Source: Gammaproteobacteria bacterium
Lineage (GTDB): Bacteria > Pseudomonadota > Gammaproteobacteria > Xanthomonadales > Xanthomonadaceae
Direction of reading: 5' to 3'
Assembly: GCA_025356635.1 (NCBI GenBank)
Contig: JANXRY010000122.1
Location: 1 to 32,234 of the forward strand
DNA: 32,234 bases
Shown here: piece by piece, positions 8,025-16,176 of the stretch
Layout of the letters: every line of letters starts with the position of its first letter
How positions within the stretch are numbered: the first letter of the stretch is position 1
Notes under the pieces: model-generated
Databases searched by the model: none
Told to the model about the DNA's origin: nothing
Seen by the model: only the letters and a program-made list of their open reading frames with translations
Program-made: the position numbers and the translations under genes

Positions 8025-9404
8025 TCAACGGCTCCCGGAGCCCAGGCCGATTTCCCGGGCGGTTTCGTCCAGGCTTTTCCAGGCTTTCTCGAACAATTCG
8101 TCGACCTGTTCCCGGCTGATCACCAGCGGCGGCGAGAGCAGCATCGAATCGTAGGTCGCGCGCAGGATCAGGCCGTTCTTCAGCGCAATGTCTCGGCAGA
8201 GCACGCCGATCTTGCCGCGGTCGTCGAAATAGCGGCGTTCCGGTTTGTTCGGCACCAATTCGAGTGCCCCGACCATGCCCGCGATCCGGGCTTGTCCAAC
8301 CAGCGGATGTTCGCCCAGTTCGGCCCAGCGCTTGGCCAGGTACGGACCGGTGTCGTTCTTGCAGGTGTCGACGATCTTGTCGTCTTCAAGAATGCGAATG
8401 TTTTCCAGCGCCACCGCCGCACAGACCGGATGCCCGGAATAGGTGTACCCGTGCGCAAGCTCGCCGCCCTGCTCGGCCAGCACTTTGGCGACGCGGTCGT
8501 TGAACATCACCGCGCCGAGCGGGATGTAGCCGGAAGTAATGCCCTTGGCCAGGGTCATGATGTCGGGGCGGAAGTTGTAATACTGGCTGGCGAACCATTC
8601 GCCGGTGCGGCCAAAGCCACAGATGACTTCGTCGGCGACCAGAAGCACGTCGTACTTGCGGCAGATCTTCTCGATCTCCTGCCAGTAGTTTTTTGGCGGA
8701 ATCCACACGCCGATCGCGCCCATGATCGGCTCGCCGATAAACGCGGCAACGCGATCAGGGCCAAGTTCCAGAATCTTGTCTTCGAGTCGTTTGGCGCAGA
8801 CCCGGCCGTATTCTTCTTCGGACAGATCGCCGCCATCGATGAACCAGAACGGCGGATCGATGTGGTGGATGTCCGGGATCGGCAAGCCGCCCTGCTTGTG
8901 CATGCCCTTCATGCCGCCGAGGCTGGCACCGGCGACGGTAGAGCCGTGGTAACCGTTGTTGCGGCCGATGAAAATATTCTTGGTCGGCTGGTCCTGCACC
9001 GCCCAGAAATGCCGGACCATGCGCAGGATCGTGTCGTTCGCCTCCGATCCCGAGTTCGAATAGAAGACGTGGTTGAGGTCGTGCGGGGTGATCTCAGCGA
9101 GCTTGGCCGAGAGCATGATCGTCGGCTCCGTGGTACAGCTGAAGAAGCTGTTGTAGTAGGCGAGCTGGTCCATCTGCTTGGCCGCTACCCGGCCCAGTTC
9201 CTTGCGCCCGTAGCCGACATTCACGCACCACAGGCCGGCAAACGCATCGAGCAACTTGTTGCCTTCGGCATCCCATACGTAGCAGCCTTCACCGCGCGTA
9301 AGAATGCGCGTGCCCTTCTTCGCCAGCGCGGCGTTGTCGTTGAACGGATGCAGGTGGTGGTCGGCATCGAGCTTCTGCAGGTAACGGGTGTCAAGAAGAT
9401 TCAT
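8025..9404 (-). CDS. spuC: Class III PLP-dependent putrescine/GABA-type aminotransferase (SpuC-like)
   Basis: 459 residues from the ATG at 9404, which has GGAG 6 nt upstream; an upstream TTG at 9431 is less likely. It transfers the amino group of putrescine (or a related diamine or GABA) to pyruvate. Fold-type I hallmarks are visible: NSGSEANDT near 117, YHGST near 152, the cofactor-binding Asp258 in VADEVICGFGRTG, and the Schiff-base Lys287 in TLAKGITSGY. It closely resembles Pseudomonas SpuC as I recall it, including the N-terminal DHHLHPF and the AFAGLWCVNVGYGR segment. It lies 23 bp after a glutamine-synthetase-like ligase and 68 bp before potF. Direct transamination would give 4-aminobutanal. 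Use of GABA instead cannot be excluded from sequence. Confidence 0.87.
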   Translation of the reverse strand: MNLLDTRYLQKLDADHHLHPFNDNAALAKKGTRILTRGEGCYVWDAEGNKLLDAFAGLWCVNVGYGRKELGRVAAKQMDQLAYYNSFFSCTTEPTIMLSAKLAEITPHDLNHVFYSNSGSEANDTILRMVRHFWAVQDQPTKNIFIGRNNGYHGSTVAGASLGGMKGMHKQGGLPIPDIHHIDPPFWFIDGGDLSEEEYGRVCAKRLEDKILELGPDRVAAFIGEPIMGAIGVWIPPKNYWQEIEKICRKYDVLLVADEVICGFGRTGEWFASQYYNFRPDIMTLAKGITSGYIPLGAVMFNDRVAKVLAEQGGELAHGYTYSGHPVCAAVALENIRILEDDKIVDTCKNDTGPYLAKRWAELGEHPLVGQARIAGMVGALELVPNKPERRYFDDRGKIGVLCRDIALKNGLILRATYDSMLLSPPLVISREQVDELFEKAWKSLDETAREIGLGSGSR

Positions 9405-9427
9405 GAACAGCTCCGGCGAAGATGGCG

Positions 9428-10819
9428 TCAAACGTTCAGCAACAGGAACTCGCGTTCCCAGGAGCTGATGACGCGGAAATAGGTTTGATATTCTTTTTGC
9501 TTGACTGCGATATAGGCAGTCACGAAACGCGAGCCAAACAGTTCACGGAGCGGTCCGCAGTCGCCCAGCAGACGCAGCGAATCTTCCAGCGAGCGCGGCA
9601 ATCCGTAACCCAAATCCTGGGCACTGCCAGTCAGCGGCGCAGTGGGCAAAAGTTTTTCCCTTATGCCGAGATAACCGCAGGCCAAGGTCGCCGCCATCGC
9701 CAGATAGGGATTGGCGTCCGAGCCGGCGAAACGGCTCTCGACGCGGGTGTTTTCGATCGAATCCATCGGCACCCGCAGGCCGCAGGTGCGGTTGTCGAAA
9801 CCCCATTGCACGTTGATCGGCGCGACTTCACCCAAAGCCAGGCGCCGGTAGGAATTCACGTTTGGCGCGAAGAACGGCATAGCCATTGGCACGTATTTCT
9901 GCAAACCGCCAAGGTAATGCTCGAACATCTTGCTGTGCTGGCCGGCCTTGCGACCGGCGAACAGGTTCTTGCCGGTCTTGGCATCGAGCATACTCTGGTG
10001 GATATGCATCGAGCTGCCGGGCTCGTTTTCCATCGGCTTGGCCAGGAAGGTGGCGTAGATGCCGTGGCGCAACGCCGCTTCGCGCATGGTGCGCTTGAAC
10101 AGGAATACCTGGTCGGCGCGCGACATCGGGTCTGAGTGCTGGAAATTGACTTCCAGCTGCGCGGCGCCGGATTCGTGGATCAGCGTATCGACGTCGAGCT
10201 CCATCGCTTCGGCGTAGTCGTACATCATGTCCAGGATCGGATCGAATTCGTTGACCGCATCGATGGAATAACTTTGCCGCGCCGTTTCCGGGCGGCCGGA
10301 ACGCCCGGCCGGCGGCTGCAACGGGAAATCCGGGTCGGTGTTTTTTTGCACCAGAAAAAACTCGAGCTCAGGCGCAACGATCGGCTTCAGGCCGAGTTCG
10401 TCGTACAGCGCCAGGACTCGGCGCAACACGCTGCGCGGCGCCAGTTCATGCGGTTGGCCGTCGCGGGTGAAGCAATCGTGGATGATCTGCGCGGTCGGGT
10501 CCGACGCCCACGGCACCATGCACACCGCATCCGGGTCCGGGCGCAGGTACATGTCGGAATCGGATGGCTGCACCAGCTCGTAGTATTCGTCGGGATAGTC
10601 ACCGGTAACCGTGGTGACGAAGATGCCTTCCGGCAGGCGGGTGCCGTAATCGTGCGAGAACTTCGCCGCAGGAATAATTTTGCCGCGGGCGTTGCCGGTC
10701 ATGTCCGGCACCAGGCATTCGACTTCGGTGATGCGCCGCTCCTTCAGCCAGCGCTTGAGCGAGCTTTCCTGCTGCTCGGGCGCTGCTTCCTTGCGAGTAT
10801 CGATTTTTTTCTTGGCCAT
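9428..10819 (-). CDS. Glutamine synthetase family ligase, probable gamma-glutamylpolyamine synthetase
   Basis: 463 residues with the glutamine synthetase fold. It carries the metal and substrate motifs PELEFFL, SSMHIHQS, NVNSYRRL, NRTCGLRVP and ESRFAGSDANPYLA. It lacks the adenylylation-loop Tyr context of GlnA and belongs to the PuuA/SpuI/Pau type, which joins glutamate to an amine using ATP. A lysine-rich N-terminus (MAKKKIDTRKE) precedes the core. It starts 3 bp after the puuD stop and is followed by spuC. A second, clearly different ligase of the same family is encoded at 11801-13168, so the two may divide substrates such as putrescine, diaminopropane, cadaverine, spermidine or ethanolamine. 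The substrate cannot be decided by reading. Confidence 0.85.
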   Translation of the reverse strand: MAKKKIDTRKEAAPEQQESSLKRWLKERRITEVECLVPDMTGNARGKIIPAAKFSHDYGTRLPEGIFVTTVTGDYPDEYYELVQPSDSDMYLRPDPDAVCMVPWASDPTAQIIHDCFTRDGQPHELAPRSVLRRVLALYDELGLKPIVAPELEFFLVQKNTDPDFPLQPPAGRSGRPETARQSYSIDAVNEFDPILDMMYDYAEAMELDVDTLIHESGAAQLEVNFQHSDPMSRADQVFLFKRTMREAALRHGIYATFLAKPMENEPGSSMHIHQSMLDAKTGKNLFAGRKAGQHSKMFEHYLGGLQKYVPMAMPFFAPNVNSYRRLALGEVAPINVQWGFDNRTCGLRVPMDSIENTRVESRFAGSDANPYLAMAATLACGYLGIREKLLPTAPLTGSAQDLGYGLPRSLEDSLRLLGDCGPLRELFGSRFVTAYIAVKQKEYQTYFRVISSWEREFLLLNV

Positions 10820-10822
10820 GGC

Positions 10823-11578
10823 TCAGACTCGTCGGGCAGCGCGTTTGCGACAAGCCGCCGCAAACTTCTGGAATATGCCGAGGTAAAACGGATTTTCACG
10901 GACCTTCCATTCCGGGTGCCATTGCACCGCAAGCAGGAAAGTATCGGGCGAATCGAGGCGCACGGCTTCGATCAAGCCATCAGGCGCGGTCGCTTCCACC
11001 ACCAGCCCACAGCCCGGCAGGCGTACGCCCTGGCCATGCAGCGAATTCACCATCACTTCCGTAGTTCCGGCGATCCCGGCGAGTAGCCCGCCGGTGGTCA
11101 GTCGCAAGGAGTGGACAGGCGCGTATTGCACGTCGAGCTCATCGTCGAGGTCTTCGCGATGATCCTCGAAGCCGGGCGCCTCATGCACTTTCTGGTACAG
11201 GCTGCCACCGAGCGCGACGTTCACTTCCTGGAAGCCACGGCAAACAGCGAGCACCGGCACTTTCATCTCGATGGCCAGCGGCACGATCGGCAAGGTGGTG
11301 GCATCGCGGGATGGATCGTGCAGATTGCCTTCGTAACTGGGCTCGTCACTGTAATGATGCGGTTCGATATTGCTCACCGAGCCGGTCAACAACAGGCCAT
11401 CGAGCCGCGCGAGCAGGTCACGCAAGTCCAGCGGCGGGTTCAGGGACGGCAGCAACACCGGCATACAACCCGCGCCATCGATCACCGCACGCAGGTATTT
11501 CTCGCCCACCGCCTGGAAGGGGTGATGCCCGATCTGTTTGCGGTCGGACGGAAGCCCGACAAGCGGAACTGGTGGCAT
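10823..11578 (-). CDS. puuD: Gamma-glutamyl-gamma-aminobutyrate hydrolase (class I glutamine amidotransferase-like)
   Basis: 251 residues from the ATG at 11578, which has GAG 6 nt upstream; a GTG ten codons earlier has poorly spaced ribosome-site purines. It hydrolyses gamma-Glu-GABA to glutamate and GABA. The peptidase C26 features are visible: nucleophile Cys113 in AVCRGFQEVNVALGG, the catalytic His-x-Glu in VQWHPEW, and the SVSNIEPHHY region near residue 68. It is the first gene of the leftward arm, only 3 bp from the following ligase gene. Together with the ligases and puuB it completes the glutamylated route to GABA. Confidence 0.9.
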   Translation of the reverse strand: MPPVPLVGLPSDRKQIGHHPFQAVGEKYLRAVIDGAGCMPVLLPSLNPPLDLRDLLARLDGLLLTGSVSNIEPHHYSDEPSYEGNLHDPSRDATTLPIVPLAIEMKVPVLAVCRGFQEVNVALGGSLYQKVHEAPGFEDHREDLDDELDVQYAPVHSLRLTTGGLLAGIAGTTEVMVNSLHGQGVRLPGCGLVVEATAPDGLIEAVRLDSPDTFLLAVQWHPEWKVRENPFYLGIFQKFAAACRKRAARRV

Positions 11579-11800
11579 GCGTCGCTCTGGAATATCGATG
11601 GCCCACACTACCCCGGCCGTGTGATTTTATCAACGCTGCGCACACCCTCCCCGGCAGAGATTTTATTGTCGCAGCGCAGCAATTCGGCCATTTAGGCGGC
11701 TTTCCCGCCACATGCCCTTCCCTGCAACGTCGCTAATGATGAAGATTCTTTACAGCTGGAACGATCTGGTAGACTTCGGACAGGCTTGATGGAATACCCT
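11579..11800. promoter_or_regulatory. Divergent control region of the polyamine locus
   Basis: 222 bp separate the outward-facing puuD and puuA starts, so both arms are probably controlled from here. Rightward, TTTACA and TAGACT (11770-11775) with a short 15-nt spacer and an extended TG element form a plausible promoter a few bases before the coding start. Leftward, two TAAAAT -10-like boxes are seen but no convincing -35. A small GGCGG-CTTTC-CCGCC hairpin lies at 11695-11709. I see no operator that I can assign to a named regulator. Confidence 0.45.
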
Positions 11801-13168
11801 ATGAACACCCTGACACTCCCCAAAGACGACGCCGTCGAACTCAACGCCATTGTTGGCTGCGAGACGGTTGATTTGCTGCTGCCAGACATGAACGGCTTGT
11901 TGCGCGGCAAGCGGATCACCCGCGATGCGCTGGAAAAGGTCTACCAGAACGGCATCTGCCTGCCGATGTCACTGATCGCCACCGACATCACCGGCAACAC
12001 GGTCGAGGAAACCGGCCTGGGTTACGATATCGGCGACGAAGACCGCATCTGCAGGCCAATTCCCGGGACATTGAAATCCATCCCTTGGCAGCAACGCCCG
12101 ATGGCGCAGCTGCTGCTCGGTATGGAAGATGGCAAGGGCAGCATGTTCGAAGCCAATCCGCGCGAGGTACTCAAGCGCATCGTCGATCGCTTCGCCGCAA
12201 AGGGGCTGACCCCGGTGGTGGCCGTGGAGCTGGAATTCTACCTGCTTGATCCACAGCTGGACGAACAAGGCCGGCCGCAGACCTCGATCAATCCGGCCAC
12301 CGGCGAGCGTAACAAGACCACCCAGGTCTATTACATGGAAGACCTGAACGATTATCAGGGCTTCACCGATGCCGTCACCGACGCTTGCCGCGTCCAGCGC
12401 ATTCCGGCCGATACCGCGGTTGCCGAATACGCACCGGGTCAGTTCGAGATCAACCTCAAGCACCGCAAGGACGCTGTCATCGCCTGTGACGATGCCATCC
12501 TGCTCAAACGTGCGATCAAGGCAATCGCTTCCAATGAAGGCCTGCTCGCCAGCTTCATGGCCAAACCCTTCGTCGACCAGGCCGGCAGCGGCACGCATAT
12601 CCACGTCAGCGTGCTCGACAAGGACGGCAACAACATCTTCGCCTGCGAGCCAGAAGCCCCCAGTGACGCGCTTCGGCATGGCGTCTACGGCCTGCAGCAG
12701 GCAGCGAAACACTGCATGCTGATGTTTGCGCCGCACGCCAACAGCTATCGGCGCTTTGTGCTCAATGCTTTCGTGCCGCTCAACGACTGCTGGGGCTTCA
12801 ACAACCGCACCGTGGCGATGCGCATCCCGCATAGCGACCCGGCCAACACGCGCATAGAGCACCGGATCGCCGGCGCCGACGCCAACCCATATCTGGTCAC
12901 CGCTGCAGTGCTGGCCGGTATCCTGCATGGCCTGGAACATCCGGGCGATCCGGGCCCGCCGATTGTCGGCAATGCCTACGAACAAACCGAGATGCGGCAG
13001 TTGTTCTGGCGCGACACGATCGACGACTTCATGGCCAGCGAGTTCATCGTCAACCACTTCGGCAGCGCCTTCCGTCACATTTATGGTCAACAGAAGCTTA
13101 AGGAAATGCGCAGTTTCTATACCGAAGTGACCACGCTCGAAATCGAGTGGTACCTGCGCCAGGTATGA
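11801..13168 (+). CDS. puuA: Gamma-glutamylputrescine synthetase (glutamine synthetase family)
   Basis: 455 residues from the ATG at 11801; an in-frame ATG at 11789 is an alternative. It ligates glutamate to putrescine with ATP, the first step of the Puu pathway. Motifs resemble those of E. coli PuuA: LLPDMNGLLRGKRI near the N-terminus, VELEFYLLD, GQFEINLKH, GSGTHIHVS, HANSYRRF, NRTVAMRIP and GADANPYLV. The stop overlaps the puuB start in ATGA, linking it tightly to the oxidase that uses its product. It is the better PuuA candidate of the two ligases here because of this coupling. Confidence 0.9.
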   Translation: MNTLTLPKDDAVELNAIVGCETVDLLLPDMNGLLRGKRITRDALEKVYQNGICLPMSLIATDITGNTVEETGLGYDIGDEDRICRPIPGTLKSIPWQQRPMAQLLLGMEDGKGSMFEANPREVLKRIVDRFAAKGLTPVVAVELEFYLLDPQLDEQGRPQTSINPATGERNKTTQVYYMEDLNDYQGFTDAVTDACRVQRIPADTAVAEYAPGQFEINLKHRKDAVIACDDAILLKRAIKAIASNEGLLASFMAKPFVDQAGSGTHIHVSVLDKDGNNIFACEPEAPSDALRHGVYGLQQAAKHCMLMFAPHANSYRRFVLNAFVPLNDCWGFNNRTVAMRIPHSDPANTRIEHRIAGADANPYLVTAAVLAGILHGLEHPGDPGPPIVGNAYEQTEMRQLFWRDTIDDFMASEFIVNHFGSAFRHIYGQQKLKEMRSFYTEVTTLEIEWYLRQV

Positions 13169-14439
13169 AAGGCGCGGCGCACTCGTGGTACGCCACCAGC
13201 GCCCAGCCGGCGCCGGAGCAGCCACGCCAGGCAGGATCGGAACGTACGGATGTCTGCATCCTCGGCGCGGGCTTGACCGGCTTGTCGGCAGCCATCGAGT
13301 TGGCCGAGGCCGGCTATAAAGTGGTGGTACTGGAGGCCGAACGCGTCGGCTGGGGCGCCTCCGGGCGCAACGGTGGCCAGGCGATCTTCGGCTACAGCTG
13401 CGAACAACCCAAGATCGCCAGCCTGATCGGCAAGGATGACGCCCGAAAGTTGTTTGACTGGTCGCTCGAAGGCATGCACCTGATCCAGGAAAGGCGTGCA
13501 AAATACCAAATCGACTGCGACTGGCGTGACGGCCATGCGCACGTGCCGATCAAGCCGCGCCAGGTCGAGGAATTACAAGCCTGGCAGCGCGACCTCGCCG
13601 ACAACTACGACTACCCGTTGCAATGGTGGAGCCGCGAGCAACTACGTGAACAGCTCGCCAGCGATCGTTATCTTGGCGCGCTCTACGACGCAAACAGCGG
13701 TCACTTGCATCCGCTCAACTACACGCTTGGCCTGGCCCGTGCCGCGCTGGCCCGTGGCGTGAAGATCTACGAGAACTCCAAGGTCACGGCGCTGCGCCGC
13801 GGCAACAAGCCGACCTTCGTCACCGAGATGGGCGAAGTGCATTGCGATTTCGCCGTGCTTGCCGGCAATGCCTACGTGCACGGCATCGCGCCCGAACTCG
13901 ACAGCCGGATCATGCCGGTCGGTACCTATATCGGCGCGACCGAGCCGCTGGGTGAAGAGCGCGCGAAGTCGCTGATCCGCAATGACATGGCGGTGGCGGA
14001 TGTGAACTGGGCGCTCGACTACTTCCGCCTCAGTAGCGACCAGCGCCTGCTGTTTGGCGGTCGTGCCAGTTATTCAACACTCGAGCCGCCGAACCTGCGC
14101 GGCACGATGCTGCGGCGGATGACCCGGGTATTTCCACAACTCACCGGCGTGAAACTCGATTACGTCTGGGGCGGCTACGTGGATATCAGCCTGAACCGCG
14201 CGCCACATTGGGGCCGGCTGGGCCAGAACGTCTATTTCGCACAAGGCTTTTCCGGGCACGGCCTCGCTGCCACCGGCCTTGCCGGGCGGATCATCGCCGA
14301 AGCGGTACGCGGGCAATCGCAGCGACTGGATGTATTCGCGAAAATGCAACACCGCCCATTCCCCGGCGGCCGCGCCTTCCGCACGCCGCTACTGGTTGCG
14401 GCGATGGCCTGGTTCAAGCTGCGCGACGCGTTGTTCTGA
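13165..14439 (+). CDS. puuB: Gamma-glutamylputrescine oxidase (FAD-dependent)
   Basis: 424 residues, close to the 426 of E. coli PuuB. The N-terminal dinucleotide-binding motif is GAGLTGLSAA (34-43) with the ribose-binding Glu57, followed by the DAO-family GASGRNGGQ (64-72). Family blocks further on include YQIDCDW, LHPLNYTLGLARAA, YFRLSSDQRLLFGGR and YFAQGFSGHGLAATGLAG. It oxidises gamma-Glu-putrescine to the aldehyde, releasing ammonia and hydrogen peroxide. The ATG at 13165 overlaps the puuA stop by 4 bp. An earlier GTG at 13147 would give a 22-bp overlap and is less likely. It ends convergently 4 bp from the next gene. Confidence 0.92.
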   Translation: MKGAAHSWYATSAQPAPEQPRQAGSERTDVCILGAGLTGLSAAIELAEAGYKVVVLEAERVGWGASGRNGGQAIFGYSCEQPKIASLIGKDDARKLFDWSLEGMHLIQERRAKYQIDCDWRDGHAHVPIKPRQVEELQAWQRDLADNYDYPLQWWSREQLREQLASDRYLGALYDANSGHLHPLNYTLGLARAALARGVKIYENSKVTALRRGNKPTFVTEMGEVHCDFAVLAGNAYVHGIAPELDSRIMPVGTYIGATEPLGEERAKSLIRNDMAVADVNWALDYFRLSSDQRLLFGGRASYSTLEPPNLRGTMLRRMTRVFPQLTGVKLDYVWGGYVDISLNRAPHWGRLGQNVYFAQGFSGHGLAATGLAGRIIAEAVRGQSQRLDVFAKMQHRPFPGGRAFRTPLLVAAMAWFKLRDALF

Positions 14440-14443
14440 TCGG

Positions 14444-14833
14444 CTAGCTCAAAGCGCGCTGCACCAGCACGGTATCGGTGTGTTGCTGGAACGCCGCGAT
14501 CTTGCCGTCGCGAAAGCGCCAGACGTGCACCATTTTCGCCTTGAAGTACTTGCCGGTCGCCTTGTAGGTGCCGCTGTAGTGACCGAGCACGATGACCGTT
14601 TCGCCGTTGTCGAAAATTTCGTCGGGAACGGCAGCGTAACCATCCCATTCGGTGGCCAGTCGCATGAACACCCCTGCGAGCACCGCGTCCGGGCCGACAT
14701 AAGTCCCCGCATACGGAAAGCCATCCGCCTCGGTCCAGCGGATGTCCGGCGCCATCGCGCCGAGCACAGTAGGCACATCGCCCTTGGCGAAGGCGGCGTA
14801 GAGACTGGCGATGGCGTCGGCGTTGGTGGTCAT
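14444..14833 (-). CDS. Small NTF2-fold/SnoaL-like protein
   Basis: 129 residues of the nuclear transport factor 2 superfamily, a cone-shaped fold used by ketosteroid isomerase, SnoaL and many proteins of unknown substrate. Seen: the N-terminal helix IASLYAAFAKGDV, the MAPDIRWTE strand, the conserved PYAGTYVGPDAVLAGVF, then VLGHYSGTYKATGK and the C-terminal strand KMVHVWRFRDGKIAAFQQHTDT. The ATG at 14833 lies just upstream of the dksA stop region (14848), 14 bp away on the same strand, so it may be cotranscribed downstream of dksA. No specific reaction can be assigned. Confidence 0.75.
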   Translation of the reverse strand: MTTNADAIASLYAAFAKGDVPTVLGAMAPDIRWTEADGFPYAGTYVGPDAVLAGVFMRLATEWDGYAAVPDEIFDNGETVIVLGHYSGTYKATGKYFKAKMVHVWRFRDGKIAAFQQHTDTVLVQRALS

Positions 14834-14847
14834 GTTCGTTCGAAGTA

Positions 14848-15837
14848 TTACTCGCCCATCTGCTTCTGCAGGTGTTCCCAGCGTTCCTGCGCGTCGATGG
14901 TGCGCTCGGCGGTCAGGCGTGCTTCCAGGCGATCCAGGCCGATTTCGTCACCGGTGTCGACGCAGTAGCCGTAAGTGCCGTCCTCGACTCGCTTGAGCGT
15001 GCTGTCGATCTTGTTGATCAGCTTGCGGTAGCGGTCGCGGGTGCGCAGCTCGAGCGAATTTTCCGACTCGCGGCTGGCACGCTCGGCTTCGTCGCCGACA
15101 TCGCGGACTTCTTCCTTGAGGTTCTCGATGGTCTGCTTGGATTCGTCGACCAGGTCGTCCTTCCACTTCATCAGGCGCTGGCGGAAATACTCGAGCTGGT
15201 ACGGATTCATGTACTCCTCGATCGCATTCGGCTTGTAACCCGGCTTCAGGGTCACGCGCTTGCGGGCGGGAGCCATCATCTTGATGCGCTCGGGCTTGTT
15301 GACCTTGGTCGGCTTGACGTAACCGGCACGGACGCCGGGGTCGCGCTTGACCGGCGGCAGTGGCGGCGCAACAACCACGACCGACTTGGCCGCGACGCTC
15401 TTCTTGGCCGGCACAACCTTGGCCGCAGGTGCGGCGGGCTCGGCCGCCGGCTTGGCGACAACCGGCGCCGGCGTGGGACTCTTCGCAGCCGGTTTGGTGG
15501 CAACCTTGGCGGCCGGCTTCGGTACCACCTTGGCAACGGGCTTCGACACCACCTTGGCAACGGGCTTTGGCGCTGGTTTGGCGGCCTTCTTGACCGGCTT
15601 GGCCGGGGCTTTCTTGGCGACTACTTTTTTCGCGACGGGCTTGCTGGTCTTCTTCACAGGTTTGGCTACTGCCTTCTTGGCCGGAGCCTTGCTGGGGGAT
15701 TTGGTGGCCTTTTTGGCCATGGGCTTGGCTTTCACCGGCTTCTTGCTGGCTGGCTTGGCCGACTTGTTCGACTTGGCGGGCTTCGCGGTCTTCTTGACCG
15801 GCTTGGCTGCCTTCTTCACGGATTTCTTGGTGGCCAC
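14848..15837 (-). CDS. dksA: RNA polymerase-binding factor DksA with long basic N-terminal extension
   Basis: 329 residues from GTG at 15837, with GAGGA about 9 nt upstream. Residues 1-150 are almost only Lys, Ala, Pro and Val in imperfect KPAAKV-type repeats, resembling histone H1-like tails. The DksA core starts near residue 205 (NAIEEYMNPYQLEYFRQRL). The coiled-coil tip has the diagnostic D246-x-x-D249-x-A251, which acts in the secondary channel of RNA polymerase with ppGpp. The zinc-finger region is degenerate: Cys292 remains, but the other three positions are Thr295, Thr313 and Ala316. The core length and tip motif separate it from TraR and GreA. Function as a stringent-response factor is well supported; the tail may bind nucleic acid, which is inference. 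Confidence 0.92.
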   Translation of the reverse strand: MATKKSVKKAAKPVKKTAKPAKSNKSAKPASKKPVKAKPMAKKATKSPSKAPAKKAVAKPVKKTSKPVAKKVVAKKAPAKPVKKAAKPAPKPVAKVVSKPVAKVVPKPAAKVATKPAAKSPTPAPVVAKPAAEPAAPAAKVVPAKKSVAAKSVVVVAPPLPPVKRDPGVRAGYVKPTKVNKPERIKMMAPARKRVTLKPGYKPNAIEEYMNPYQLEYFRQRLMKWKDDLVDESKQTIENLKEEVRDVGDEAERASRESENSLELRTRDRYRKLINKIDSTLKRVEDGTYGYCVDTGDEIGLDRLEARLTAERTIDAQERWEHLQKQMGE

Positions 15838-15878
15838 TCGGGAGATTCCTCGCTTTCCTTGAGCCTTAAAGGCGGCGT

Positions 15879-15907
15879 GTTATAGCCTAGTCCCACTTCT
15901 GCGGCAA
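15879..15907 (-). promoter_or_regulatory. Sigma70-type promoter of dksA
   Basis: On the minus strand, TTGCCG (15907-15902) and TATAAC (15884-15879) are 17 nt apart, a good -35/-10 pair. Transcription would start near 15872, giving a leader of about 35 nt. The bases after the -10 box are GC-rich (ACGCCGCC), as in promoters that ppGpp/DksA inhibit. Autoregulation is a plausible inference. Confidence 0.6.
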
Positions 15908-15933
15908 CCTTTACTTCCAACCGGGCCGCGTCC

Positions 15934-16176
15934 TTGGGCAAATCACTAGTGCTTTTCGTGCTGCGCTGCTACAAGCGGTGGGTGAGCCCGCTGCTCGGGC
16001 AGCGTTGCCGGTTCCACCCCAGCTGCTCAAGCTACACCATCGAAGCGGTCGAACGCTTCGGCACCGTGCGCGGCAGCTGGCTGGGGATCAAGCGGATATC
16101 GAAGTGCCATCCTTTCCACCCAGGCGGGTTCGATCCGGTCCCCGACGGCAACCTGCACGAGCACCGACATGACTGA
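15934..16176 (+). CDS. yidD: Membrane protein insertion efficiency factor YidD
   Basis: 80 residues, matching YidD: an amphipathic N-terminal helix ([18 protein letters not shown]), then [43 protein letters not shown]. The three conserved Cys (in CRFHPSC and KCHP) are present. It is thought to assist YidC/Sec in inserting inner-membrane proteins. The start is TTG at 15934, with no strong ribosome site; GTG at 15949 is a shorter alternative. It is not next to rpmH, rnpA or yidC, its usual place. It lies divergent from dksA across 96 bp, and its last 8 bp overlap the start of the peptidase gene. Confidence 0.9.
   Translation: MGKSLVLFVLRCYKRWVSPLLGQRCRFHPSCSSYTIEAVERFGTVRGSWLGIKRISKCHPFHPGGFDPVPDGNLHEHRHD

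Noticed and set aside
7980-9482. 500-codon open frame opposite the aminotransferase gene
   Set aside because: Antisense shadow of a clear PLP enzyme, with low-complexity His/Asp/Arg-rich translation.
10330-10810. Runs of seven T (near 10331 and 10804) in the leftward ligase gene as phase-variation tracts
   Set aside because: Both encode ordinary Lys or Phe/Lys codons in an intact frame, and runs of seven are common by chance.
11660-11690. Sigma54-like site upstream of puuD on the minus strand
   Set aside because: The GG and GC elements are only 7 nt apart rather than 10.
11969-13501. 510-codon minus-strand frame opposite puuA and puuB
   Set aside because: Both plus-strand genes have all family motifs; the opposite frame has none.
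15276-15800. Repetitive DNA in dksA as a possible satellite or misassembly
   Set aside because: The repeats are imperfect, stay in frame, and encode the Lys/Ala/Pro tail known for DksA in this order.
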